Notes under the pieces: model-generated
What the model was told of the DNA's origin: nothing
Database searches by the model: none
Seen by the model: only the letters and a program-made list of their open reading frames with translations
In this document: piece after piece, positions 1 to 6,478 of the stretch
Numbering within the stretch: the stretch's first letter is position 1
Layout of the letters: the number at the start of each line of letters is the position of its first letter
Source of the DNA: an uncultured Corynebacterium sp.
GTDB taxonomy: Bacteria; Actinomycetota; Actinomycetes; Mycobacteriales; Mycobacteriaceae
Assembly (NCBI RefSeq): GCF_902489365.1
Contig: NZ_CABTZR010000046.1
Span: 1 to 18,008, forward strand
Direction of reading: 5' to 3'
Length of the DNA stretch: 18,008 bases
Translations under genes and position numbers: made by a program

Positions 1-974
1 GAGCGCAGAATGGTCATTGCTGCCAGGGTGATGGAAATATACGGGATGATCACCGAGCAAGCGATGATGAGGAAAGTGACTAAGCCGCCTAGAACCTTGC
101 CTGCGGCGCCGATGCGGAGTGAGACTTGGCGGGACACACGTCCACCACTGGTAAGGTCGCGCCGCGAGACCCATTGTTGGAAGGCCCATGCACCCACGCC
201 AAGTGCAAACAACACCGATGAGGAGGCTGCTGCATCGGAGAAGCTCAACGGGTCGATGGTGACGTCTTGGTAGATGGAGGAGACGAGGACCGTAAAACCG
301 ATGGCATTTCCCAAGGTAACCGGGGTGCCAAACTCGCCGGCAGCCTTGATGAAAATGATCAGTGCGCCCAGTGAATAGGGGCCCACGACGGTGGGCAGGA
401 TGATGCGACTAATTTGTTGCCACCGGCTGGCGCCTGCGACTTGAGCCATTTCCAGAGAAGATGCGGGAATTGAGCTCAGGCAGTTGCGCAGGATGAGATA
501 GAGGAAGGGGAAAAGCTCGCACGCCATGATGAAAGCCATGCCAGGAACCGAGTAAATGGCGTCATGCGCGAGCTTGCCGACGGTATGCCCGAAGAGCAAT
601 TCGGAGACTCCACCACGGCGGGTGAAATCCATCCACGCCATTGCTGCGGCAAAAGGCGGGGTCATGAAAGGAATCATGATTGCGATTTCTATCCAGTTCG
701 CCTTAGAAAAAGACGTCCACGCGCGCAGGAAAGCTAGCGGGGCGGCGAACAGAGTAGAAAAGACCACCACGAGGAAGGAGAGGACGACCGTATTGAGCAG
801 CACCTCTCCCATGCCCGGTTCCACAATTTTGTGGAGAGAGGAAGGCTCATCGCGATACCCCACCACGGCGCTGATGAGCACTGATGCCAACGGTGCAGCG
901 ACAAGCACGAGCAGCACGAAGAGTACTGCATAAATGCCGAGAGTGCGCTGAGGGCTGCGAGTAGTGGTGCTCAT
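1..974 (-). CDS. ABC transporter permease, Fe3+/aminoethylphosphonate type (partial, 3' end beyond window)
   Basis: This is the inner-membrane channel subunit of the importer encoded on the minus strand up to 3110. About 324 residues are present from an ATG at 972-974; the stop lies left of the window. The translation opens with a hydrophobic segment at residues 13-38, then further membrane segments around 58-84 and 97-115. A permease EAA loop is visible at about 175-195 (EMAQVAGAS...IILP), the site that docks on the ATPase. A further hydrophobic stretch starts near residue 305, so a second permease half probably follows, as in the fused two-domain permeases of about 550 residues in the FbpB/PhnV-like group. 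It lies 34 nt after the binding-protein gene, so it should be in the same transcript. A GGAG sequence sits 12 nt before the ATG, a rather long spacing. The permease assignment is firm; the substrate is not known. Confidence 0.9.
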   Translation of the reverse strand, partial: MSTTTRSPQRTLGIYAVLFVLLVLVAAPLASVLISAVVGYRDEPSSLHKIVEPGMGEVLLNTVVLSFLVVVFSTLFAAPLAFLRAWTSFSKANWIEIAIMIPFMTPPFAAAMAWMDFTRRGGVSELLFGHTVGKLAHDAIYSVPGMAFIMACELFPFLYLILRNCLSSIPASSLEMAQVAGASRWQQISRIILPTVVGPYSLGALIIFIKAAGEFGTPVTLGNAIGFTVLVSSIYQDVTIDPLSFSDAAASSSVLFALGVGAWAFQQWVSRRDLTSGGRVSRQVSLRIGAAGKVLGGLVTFLIIACSVIIPYISITLAAMTILR

Positions 975-1008
975 AAGGTGGGGTTGCTCCGTGGTGAGAT
1001 AGTAGAGG

Positions 1009-2085
1009 CTACTTCAGGTAGCGATCAGCGAACTTTTCCTTGATGTCCTTGGAAGAAGAGGCGATGCCATCGAGATCCTCGTTGAGGGTCTCAATCTCCT
1101 CCAGCTTCGGGCCGTTCTTCGGGGTGATCTCGGTGTTGGCCGGGATCATGTTCTTGGAAGCAGAAATCTCCTGTGCCTCATCGGAGAACATGAAGTCAAC
1201 AAAGGCCTCGGCAGCGTCCTTGTTGTCGGTGGTCTTGAGGATCATGACCGGTCGCGGGGTGACGGTAGTGCCGGAGGAGGGGATAACAACCTCAAGGGGC
1301 TCGCCCTTGGCCTGAGCGGAGTATGCGGAGTAGTCCACACCACCCATGACGATTCCTCGTGAGCCGGAGGTGACCTGGTCCAGGGCCGGACCGTTAGCGC
1401 CCTGGACAATCATGCCGTTGTCGAAGAGCTTGTCGAAGAGTTCCCAGGTCTTGTCCTCGCCCCACTGATCCACCATGGCGGCAATGAGGTCAGCGGCGGT
1501 GCCGGACTCGCGCGGATCCGGCATAATGACCTGATCCTTGTACTTTTCGTCAGCGAGGTCCTCCCAGTCCTGCGGGACGGAGTCCACCACGTTGGTGTTG
1601 GTTACCAGTGCCAACGCGGAGCCATCGCGGCCGGTGAAGGTGCCGTTCTTTGATACCCAGCTCTCGGTGATCTTGTCAGCACCTTTCGGGGTGTACTCCT
1701 CTAGAGCGCCGGCCTTGTCCTGCTTGGAAGCAGCGGACCAAGAAGCCAGGTAGACCACGTCTGCCTGCGGATTAGCCTCTTCAGCCTTGAGCTTAGCGGT
1801 GATCTTTCCGGTGGTGTCGGCGAAGACGTTGACCTTGACATCGGTCTTTTCCTCGAAGGCTTCGACGAGGGCGTCGGTAAGGCCCTGCGGGTTCGCGGAG
1901 TAGTAATCCAGCTCGCCGGACAGGCCCTCTGGGGCTTCCCAGGCCTCGGCGGTGGTCTCGGCACCGGTGTTGTCAGCGGAGGAGGCGTCGGTGGAGTCAG
2001 CGGAATCAACAGAACCGCAGCCAGCCAGAGCTAGGGCGGAAGTAGCGGTGGCAGCGAGGGCGAGAGAAAGCTTCTTGTACAGCAT
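1009..2085 (-). CDS. ABC transporter substrate-binding lipoprotein (AfuA/FbpA/PhnS-like)
   Basis: Extracytoplasmic binding protein of 358 residues that delivers ligand to the neighbouring permease. The N-terminus is a lipoprotein signal peptide: Lys-Lys, a hydrophobic core, then lipobox LAGC with the lipidated Cys at 23. A Ser/Thr/Ala/Asp-rich linker runs to about residue 48, and the mature fold begins near GELDYYSANPQG. The overall pattern (ADVVYLAS near 108-115, a GTAAD segment near 195-199, a PRPVMIL segment near 278-284, FMFSDEAQE near 298-306) fits the family that includes iron(III) and 2-aminoethylphosphonate binding proteins. Where FbpA-type iron binders carry a Tyr-Tyr pair, this protein has D251-Y252-S-A-Y255, so iron is not assured. 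An AAGGA sequence lies just upstream of the ATG. It sits between the ATPase (32 nt upstream) and the permease (34 nt downstream). Family is secure, ligand open. Confidence 0.9.
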   Translation of the reverse strand: MLYKKLSLALAATATSALALAGCGSVDSADSTDASSADNTGAETTAEAWEAPEGLSGELDYYSANPQGLTDALVEAFEEKTDVKVNVFADTTGKITAKLKAEEANPQADVVYLASWSAASKQDKAGALEEYTPKGADKITESWVSKNGTFTGRDGSALALVTNTNVVDSVPQDWEDLADEKYKDQVIMPDPRESGTAADLIAAMVDQWGEDKTWELFDKLFDNGMIVQGANGPALDQVTSGSRGIVMGGVDYSAYSAQAKGEPLEVVIPSSGTTVTPRPVMILKTTDNKDAAEAFVDFMFSDEAQEISASKNMIPANTEITPKNGPKLEEIETLNEDLDGIASSSKDIKEKFADRYLK

Positions 2086-2117
2086 GGAGAATCCTTAAAA
2101 GTAGAAAACAAATGAGG

Positions 2118-3110
2118 TTAGTACGCGAGACGCACCGTCGAACCGCGAGCGACTCGGGAGCGGCTGTACGCCACCCAAGGCTCGTCAGCGCCTTCGACAT
2201 CGCAGTGCAACTCGTAGCGCCCGCCGATGTACTGAGCAGTGCGGACGGTCCCGTCCACGTGGTGCGGGAAAGACCCGATGTCTTCCTCCGCGCCAAGGAC
2301 GGTGAGGCTTTCCGGGCGGACGTCGGGAAGCCCGGCGCGGCGGTTCATGGTGCCTACGAAGCCGCCGACGAAGGGAGTGGCGGGGGAATCGTAGAGGGTA
2401 ACAGGATCGGCGAACTGTTCGATGACACCGTCTTTCATGACGACGACTCGGTCCGACATCGACAGAGCCTCGGACTGATCATGGGTGACGTAGATGACCG
2501 TGAGGCCCAGGTCATGGACCAAGGCAGTGAGCTCGGCACGAATCTGGACGCGTAGAGCGGCATCGAGCGCAGAGAGAGGCTCATCCATAAGTAGCAACTG
2601 AGGGTTGGACACAAGCGCGCGGGCTATGGCTACGCGCTGCTGCTGGCCACCCGAGAGCTGATTGGGGCGAGCCTGTGCCTTTGGGGTGATGCCGACCATG
2701 TCCATGCAGGCGCGCACTCGTTCTGCGCGTTCCGACGAAGACAGCTTGTTACCCGCGGTGGTGAGGGGAAACTCGATGTTCTTCTCCACAGTCATGTGTG
2801 GCCACAACGCCAGATCCTGGAACACCATGGACAGGTTGCGCTTATTTACTGGAACGTTCGTGTCTGGGCCGAACACTTTTTTATCGGAGAAGGTAATGGT
2901 TCCAGCATCAGGGGTTTCGAGGCCTGCGATGCAGCGCAGAAGCGTGGACTTACCACAACCGGAGGGACCGAGAATGGAGATGAACTCGCCGGTGTTAATG
3001 ACGAGATCAGTGGCATGGAGACCAGTGTTGTCCGCGAACTCGCGCTTAATGCCGGTAACGACCACGTGGGCCTGGGAGGCAGGTTGTTGGGGCGAGAGTT
3101 GAGAAGTCAC
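2118..3110 (-). CDS. ABC transporter ATP-binding protein (PotA/FbpC-like)
   Basis: Cytoplasmic ATPase that powers the importer. From a GTG at 3108-3110 it has 330 residues. All ABC motifs are intact: Walker A GPSGCGKST (48-56), Q-loop VFQD (96-99), signature LSGGQ (152-156), Walker B LLLMDEP (172-178), D-loop SALD and switch His210 (THDQ). The last 70 residues, from about 265 (RPESL), look like the TOBE-type regulatory domain of the PotA/FbpC/CysA group. The frame stays open far upstream into the region antisense to dinB, but homology-like sequence begins only near TGIKREF (19-25), so a start at 3110 is chosen. No Shine-Dalgarno is seen there; a TAACCT hexamer ends 8 nt before the GTG, which suggests a leaderless mRNA. 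It is the first gene of the operon ATPase, binding protein, permease. An alternative GTG 15 codons downstream cannot be excluded. Confidence 0.92.
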   Translation of the reverse strand: MTSQLSPQQPASQAHVVVTGIKREFADNTGLHATDLVINTGEFISILGPSGCGKSTLLRCIAGLETPDAGTITFSDKKVFGPDTNVPVNKRNLSMVFQDLALWPHMTVEKNIEFPLTTAGNKLSSSERAERVRACMDMVGITPKAQARPNQLSGGQQQRVAIARALVSNPQLLLMDEPLSALDAALRVQIRAELTALVHDLGLTVIYVTHDQSEALSMSDRVVVMKDGVIEQFADPVTLYDSPATPFVGGFVGTMNRRAGLPDVRPESLTVLGAEEDIGSFPHHVDGTVRTAQYIGGRYELHCDVEGADEPWVAYSRSRVARGSTVRLAY

Positions 3111-3118
3111 AGCGAAAA

Positions 3119-3124
3119 AGGTTA
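3119..3124 (-). promoter_or_regulatory. Candidate -10 of the ABC importer operon (leaderless)
   Basis: On the minus strand this reads TAACCT, a TANNNT-type -10, followed by 8 nt and then the GTG of the ATPase gene. No ribosome binding site lies before the GTG, which fits a transcript starting at the start codon. The hexamer is part of the plus-strand sequence AAGGTTAGG (3118-3126), which equals one half of the DtxR operator consensus; the second half is absent. Inference from sequence only. Confidence 0.35.
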
Positions 3125-3208
3125 GGGCGGTAAAGTAAGCGGATGGGGGCGTTAAAGTTACGAAGGTTCTAAAGAAACATGAATAATGGGTGACGGACAC
3201 GCGGTGTT

Positions 3209-3214
3209 TAAACT
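3209..3214 (+). promoter_or_regulatory. Candidate -10 of dinB (TAAACT), leaderless
   Basis: TAAACT matches the corynebacterial -10 pattern TANANT and ends exactly 7 nt before the ATG at 3222. This places the transcription start at or next to the A of that ATG and decides the dinB start over an upstream in-frame ATG at 3186. I see no LexA-type palindrome nearby and no convincing -35. Confidence 0.5.
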
Positions 3215-3221
3215 GGAGCGC

Positions 3222-4694
3222 ATGCAACGCTGGGTTCTTCACATCGACATGGACGCGTTCTATGCGTCGGTGGAGCAGCTCACCCGCCCCACATTGCGCG
3301 GTCGGCCGGTGCTGGTTGGCGGGACGAGCGGACGCGGCGTCGTCGCCGGTGCCTCCTATGAGGCACGTGCCTATGGAGCTCATTCCGCTATGCCCATGTT
3401 CCGCGCACAGCAACTCGTGGGCTATAAAGCCGTGGTGGTGCAGCCGCGCCGGGCGGTGTATGTGGCGGCCTCGCGCCGGGTATTTGGAATTATTGCGCAG
3501 CACGCTGGGGTCATCGAACAACTCTCCATCGACGAGGCCTTCATGGAACCGGCTGCACTCGTCGGAGCCACGCCCGCCGAAGTCCATGAGTGGTCGGAGA
3601 ATCTGCGCCGAGTGATTCGAGCCGAGACGGGCCTTCCTAGCTCCATTGGCGCCGGTGCAGGCAAACAAAGCGCGAAGATCGCGTCAGGGGAGGCCAAACC
3701 GGACGGGACTTTCATCGTTCCCCAGGAGCGCTTCGATGAGCTCATCCACCCGCTGCCGGTGGGAAAGCTCTGGGGAGCGGGCCCAGTCACCCAGCAGAAG
3801 CTCGCCGCCATTGGCGTGGAGACTATCGGTCAGCTGGCGGCGATGAGCCGCAAGGAAGTCGAGATCTCATTGGGCAACGTGGTGGGCGTGCAGCTGTGGG
3901 AGCTCGCCCAGGGAATTGATGAGCGCCCGGTTGCCCCACGCGCGATTGCCAAACAAATCTCCACCGAGTTCACCTACCCCACGGACCTGCGCACGGCGGC
4001 GGAGGTGGATGCGGCACTAATCCGCGCGGCGCAGGGCGCACATTCCCGCCTGCTCAAGGATGGCCGCGGCGCGCGCACGGTGACGGTGAAGCTGCGGATG
4101 GCGGATTTTCACATCGAGTCCCGCTCGGCCACGTTGCCCTATGCCACCGATGACCTGAAAGTCCTTGAGGCTAAGGCCTTGAGCTTGGCGCGCTACCCGG
4201 AGGAGCTCGGCCCCATCAGGCTGGTGGGGGTGAGCTACTCGGGCTTGGAGGAAGCCCGCCAAGACGTGTTGTTTCCTGAGCTCGACCGCGCAATTGTGCG
4301 CCAGGAACCGGACACGGATTACGAGACTGGCGTCAGCGACCACCTTCCCGGCGCGCCGGAAACGGAAGCGGAGCCCGGAGCAGAGTCGGAATCGCTGGGA
4401 GAAGCGGGATCGGATCCGATGCGCCGCTGGCACGCTACCCAGGACGTCTACCACCCCGAGTTTGGCCACGGCTGGATTCAAGGCGCCGGCCACGGGGTGG
4501 TCAGCGTGCGCTTTGAAACCCGCGCTACGGGCCCGGGGTTTGTGCGCTCTTTCGGGGCTGAGGATGAAGACCTTCGCCCGGCCGATCCATTGGACTCACT
4601 GGCATGGGAAGGGACGCTGCTAGGCGACGCCACCGAGATCGATGACCCCGAGACTGGCACCGCAGGGGCGCAACCGCCACGCGAAGGAGGCTAA
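3222..4694 (+). CDS. dinB: DNA polymerase IV (Y family)
   Basis: Error-prone translesion DNA polymerase, 490 residues from the ATG at 3222. The N-terminus MQRWVLHIDMDAFYASVEQ is the usual DinB start. Catalytic carboxylates are D9 (IDMD), D104 and E105 (SIDEAF), matching E. coli D8, D103 and E104; Tyr14 is at the steric-gate position. The palm/thumb signature SIGAGAGKQSAKIAS follows near 147-161. A QDVLF motif at 347-351 fits a beta-clamp binding peptide. The last 140 residues are an acidic, Glu/Pro-rich linker and then a conserved-looking Trp/Gly module (RRWHATQDVYHPEFGHGW), an extension known from actinobacterial DinB proteins. The frame continues upstream to an ATG at 3186, but the extra 12 residues are unlike the family. 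The gene ends overlapping the asparaginase stop on the opposite strand. Identification is secure. Confidence 0.95.
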   Translation: MQRWVLHIDMDAFYASVEQLTRPTLRGRPVLVGGTSGRGVVAGASYEARAYGAHSAMPMFRAQQLVGYKAVVVQPRRAVYVAASRRVFGIIAQHAGVIEQLSIDEAFMEPAALVGATPAEVHEWSENLRRVIRAETGLPSSIGAGAGKQSAKIASGEAKPDGTFIVPQERFDELIHPLPVGKLWGAGPVTQQKLAAIGVETIGQLAAMSRKEVEISLGNVVGVQLWELAQGIDERPVAPRAIAKQISTEFTYPTDLRTAAEVDAALIRAAQGAHSRLLKDGRGARTVTVKLRMADFHIESRSATLPYATDDLKVLEAKALSLARYPEELGPIRLVGVSYSGLEEARQDVLFPELDRAIVRQEPDTDYETGVSDHLPGAPETEAEPGAESESLGEAGSDPMRRWHATQDVYHPEFGHGWIQGAGHGVVSVRFETRATGPGFVRSFGAEDEDLRPADPLDSLAWEGTLLGDATEIDDPETGTAGAQPPREGG

Positions 4695-5626
4695 CCCGCG
4701 GTATAGGCCGCGGTGGGCGGTGCTGGGTTAAACATCTCTGCCACCGGTGTGTCGGTAGCAAGTGCCGCGGCGAGCATGATGCGTGCTTGGCCGGCTCGGA
4801 ATCCACCGGAGGCCACCGCACCCATCTCGCCCAAGGTGGCGCCGCCACCTGCGCCGCCATAGGCCAGCTTGGTAGCTCCGTAGGGCGTGCGGGTGCTAAT
4901 CACCACGGGCACACCTGCGTGCAGTGCGCGGGCCACCCCGGCGCCCATTTCTTCGCCCATGTTCCCCGAGCCCATGGCTTCGATGATGAGGCCGTGGGCG
5001 TGGTTGAGGGAGGCGTCGACAAGCATGGCGCCGGCCCCCGGGTAGGCGGCGATGATCTCAACGGGGTGTTGCGCCATGGGGGAGAGCGGCAACGGCGGCA
5101 GAGCGGAGTCTCCCACCGGTAGCTCCTCAAAGCCGTTGAGCTGTGAAGTATGCCACTTGCGCGCGCCGCGTCCGGGAATGGTCTTGCCGCCGAACTGCAC
5201 CCACACGCCGGGCCTTCCGGAACAGAGGAGCTCATAGGAATCGCGCAGGTTGCGCGGGCCATCGCCGGCCGGGTGGTCGAAGGCACGCTGGGCGCCAGTG
5301 AGCACGATGGGTCCCTCACCGAGGTCGAAGAGGGATAACGCCAGCGCGGTTTCCTCCATGGAATCGGTGCCGTGCGTGATGAGGACGCCATCAATCTCCG
5401 GGCGAGCGAGTTGTTGGTGAACGCACAACAACAGCTCGTCGAGGTCTGCCAACGTAATCGAGCTGGAATCCAGCGCGCGGAATTCCACCACCTCGATGTC
5501 GTGAGGGCTGCCTGCGGCACCTAGGGATGCGGCCAGCTGCTGGCCGCTAACGGTGGGGACGAGGGAGCCGTCACGGACCGTCGTGCACGCGATGGTGCCA
5601 CCGGTGGCGATGAGTGCAAAAGTCAT
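4691..5626 (-). CDS. L-asparaginase
   Basis: Hydrolyses L-asparagine to aspartate and ammonia, probably in the cytoplasm since no signal peptide is present. The 311-residue protein starts MTFALIATGGTIA; the nucleophile Thr lies in TGGTIA (T11), and the second catalytic triplet is in ITHGTDSMEE (T87, D88). The substrate-contact Ser pair is in ALDSSSITL (about 53-56), and LTGAQR near residue 108 is also typical. The C-terminal half carries the allosteric/dimer domain pattern (IEAMGSGNMG, VVISTRTPYG). It lies opposite to dinB, and the two stop codons overlap within CTAA at 4691-4694. It is divergent from the lipoprotein gene at 5733. There is no Shine-Dalgarno; a TAGCCT hexamer 6 nt before the ATG suggests a leaderless transcript. 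The ansA-type enzyme class is clear; substrate preference for Asn over Gln is family inference. Confidence 0.92.
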   Translation of the reverse strand: MTFALIATGGTIACTTVRDGSLVPTVSGQQLAASLGAAGSPHDIEVVEFRALDSSSITLADLDELLLCVHQQLARPEIDGVLITHGTDSMEETALALSLFDLGEGPIVLTGAQRAFDHPAGDGPRNLRDSYELLCSGRPGVWVQFGGKTIPGRGARKWHTSQLNGFEELPVGDSALPPLPLSPMAQHPVEIIAAYPGAGAMLVDASLNHAHGLIIEAMGSGNMGEEMGAGVARALHAGVPVVISTRTPYGATKLAYGGAGGGATLGEMGAVASGGFRAGQARIMLAAALATDTPVAEMFNPAPPTAAYTAG

Positions 5627-5632
5627 GCCAGC

Positions 5633-5638
5633 AGGCTA
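5633..5638 (-). promoter_or_regulatory. Candidate -10 of the asparaginase gene
   Basis: On the minus strand this reads TAGCCT, a TANNNT hexamer, followed by 6 nt and the ATG at 5626. No ribosome binding site separates them, so a leaderless transcript is likely. The palindrome at 5646-5659 falls in what would be the -35/-10 spacer. Confidence 0.35.
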
Positions 5639-5645
5639 CTACAGG

Positions 5646-5678
5646 CGCGCACCTGCGCGGGAAACCCAGGGCTGGGTT
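5646..5678. promoter_or_regulatory. Two adjacent perfect palindromes in a divergent promoter region
   Basis: CGCGCA-CC-TGCGCG at 5646-5659 and AACCCAG-GG-CTGGGTT at 5663-5678 are both perfect dyads with a 2-base centre, and their centres are 18 bp apart. They lie between the candidate -10 of the asparaginase gene (5633-5638, minus) and that of the lipoprotein gene (5688-5693, plus). Position and symmetry suggest regulator binding sites acting on one or both genes. I do not recognise the regulator. Neither is followed by a T-run, so terminators are unlikely. Confidence 0.4.
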
Positions 5679-5687
5679 CGCGGACGC

Positions 5688-5693
5688 TAAAGT
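5688..5693 (+). promoter_or_regulatory. Candidate -10 of the Mtb12-like lipoprotein gene (TAAAGT)
   Basis: TAAAGT fits TANANT. A transcript beginning about 7 nt later would have a leader of some 33 nt that includes the GAGGAG ribosome binding site at 5722-5727. The palindrome at 5663-5678 covers the expected -35 position. Confidence 0.45.
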
Positions 5694-5732
5694 AAAAGGG
5701 ATAAACCACGATCCCCTACGTGAGGAGTATTT

Positions 5733-6353
5733 GTGAAATCCTTCAAGCTGAGCGCCGCCGTCCTGGCTTTGGGCGCCGCGACTGCCCTGTCTGCCTGCTC
5801 GTCTTCCGAGGACGGTGCGGCCGAGAACAGCACCGCCGCCAAGCCTTCGGGCGAAACCTCCGCCTCGCAGGTTGTCTCCACCGAGATGCCCTCCGTGGAG
5901 GAACTCAACGAGATCCTGGCCAAGGCTGCCGATCCGAACCTGCCGCAGGAAGAGAAGGTGCAGCTGGTCCAGGGCAGCGAGACGGCGCCGGAGCTTTTCG
6001 ACGTCATGTCGCAGTCCCAGGCCGAATCCGGTGCCACCTTCGAGGTCGTGGCCCCGGTCATCCCGGGCCTCGTGCCGGATTCCGCGCTCGCGACCGTCCA
6101 CATCAATACCCCGGATGGCCAGCAGCAGACCGCCGACCAGGTGGAGTTCATCAACGAGGGTGGCACGTGGAAGCTGTCCCAGACATGGGCCTGTGTCCTC
6201 GTCACTAATATCGTCCCGCCGGAAGAGGTCCCGGAGATGTGTGCCGACTCCGTACCGGAAGGCGCTGGCACCGAGGAAGGCGCCGGCATGGAGGACGGCG
6301 CTGAGGCGCCTGCCGACGCCCCCGCGGAAGGTGCCGAGGCTCCCGCCCAGTAA
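5733..6353 (+). CDS. Secreted lipoprotein with Mtb12-like C-terminal domain
   Basis: A 206-residue cell-envelope lipoprotein starting with GTG at 5733, preceded by GAGGAG at 5-nt spacing. The signal peptide ends in lipobox LSAC with Cys22. A Ser/Ala/Glu linker leads to a folded domain at about 50-172. It begins VEELNEILAKAADPN, has an LVQGSE segment, and closes with a strand pair around EFINEGGTWKLSQ. This order of features resembles the mycobacterial low-molecular-weight antigen Mtb12 (DPN...LV.GG...FVNQGGWMLS), from memory of that protein; its function is unknown. Cys154 and Cys170 could form a disulfide. The tail from about 175 is an Ala/Pro/Gly/Glu-rich low-complexity stretch. It is divergent from asparaginase and convergent with the next lipoprotein gene. 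The lipoprotein call is firm; the Mtb12 relation is moderate. Confidence 0.85.
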   Translation: MKSFKLSAAVLALGAATALSACSSSEDGAAENSTAAKPSGETSASQVVSTEMPSVEELNEILAKAADPNLPQEEKVQLVQGSETAPELFDVMSQSQAESGATFEVVAPVIPGLVPDSALATVHINTPDGQQQTADQVEFINEGGTWKLSQTWACVLVTNIVPPEEVPEMCADSVPEGAGTEEGAGMEDGAEAPADAPAEGAEAPAQ

Positions 6354-6373
6354 AACCGGGTTTTCATACCTTA

Positions 6374-6420
6374 AGCGCCCGCCACTCACTGGTTCTCATG
6401 CCAGCCAGGTGGTGGGCGCT
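6374..6420. terminator. Long hairpin between two convergent lipoprotein genes
   Basis: AGCGCCCGCCAC (6374-6385) pairs with GTGGTGGGCGCT (6409-6420) at 11 of 12 positions, the twelfth being a wobble pair in one strand's RNA. An inner CTGG/CCAG stem can add to it. It lies in the 125-base gap between the stop codons at 6353 and 6479. Neither side has a T-run, so it is at best a weak or factor-assisted bidirectional terminator. Confidence 0.4.
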
Positions 6421-6478
6421 GCCTTGTGTGGAGGCTGCATCGCGGTGATCTCGCGCGGGGAAGGCGGTGCGCAGCGGG

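Noticed and set aside
734..931. Small minus-strand open frame within the permease gene
   Set aside because: Out of frame with a permease that reads continuously from 974 to the window edge; it has no independent start signal.
3150..3222. LexA (SOS) box before dinB
   Set aside because: The GAAGGTTC-like string near 3162-3169 lacks the spaced TCGAAC...GTTCGA dyad; no convincing match was found.
3111..3668. Longer N-terminus for the importer ATPase, extending the frame to 3668
   Set aside because: The extra 186 residues are antisense to dinB, and ABC homology begins only after 3110.
5571..6389. A 272-codon open frame antisense to the lipoprotein gene
   Set aside because: Gly/Arg/Leu-rich low-complexity translation typical of an antisense shadow; the plus-strand gene has signal peptide, lipobox and ribosome binding site.
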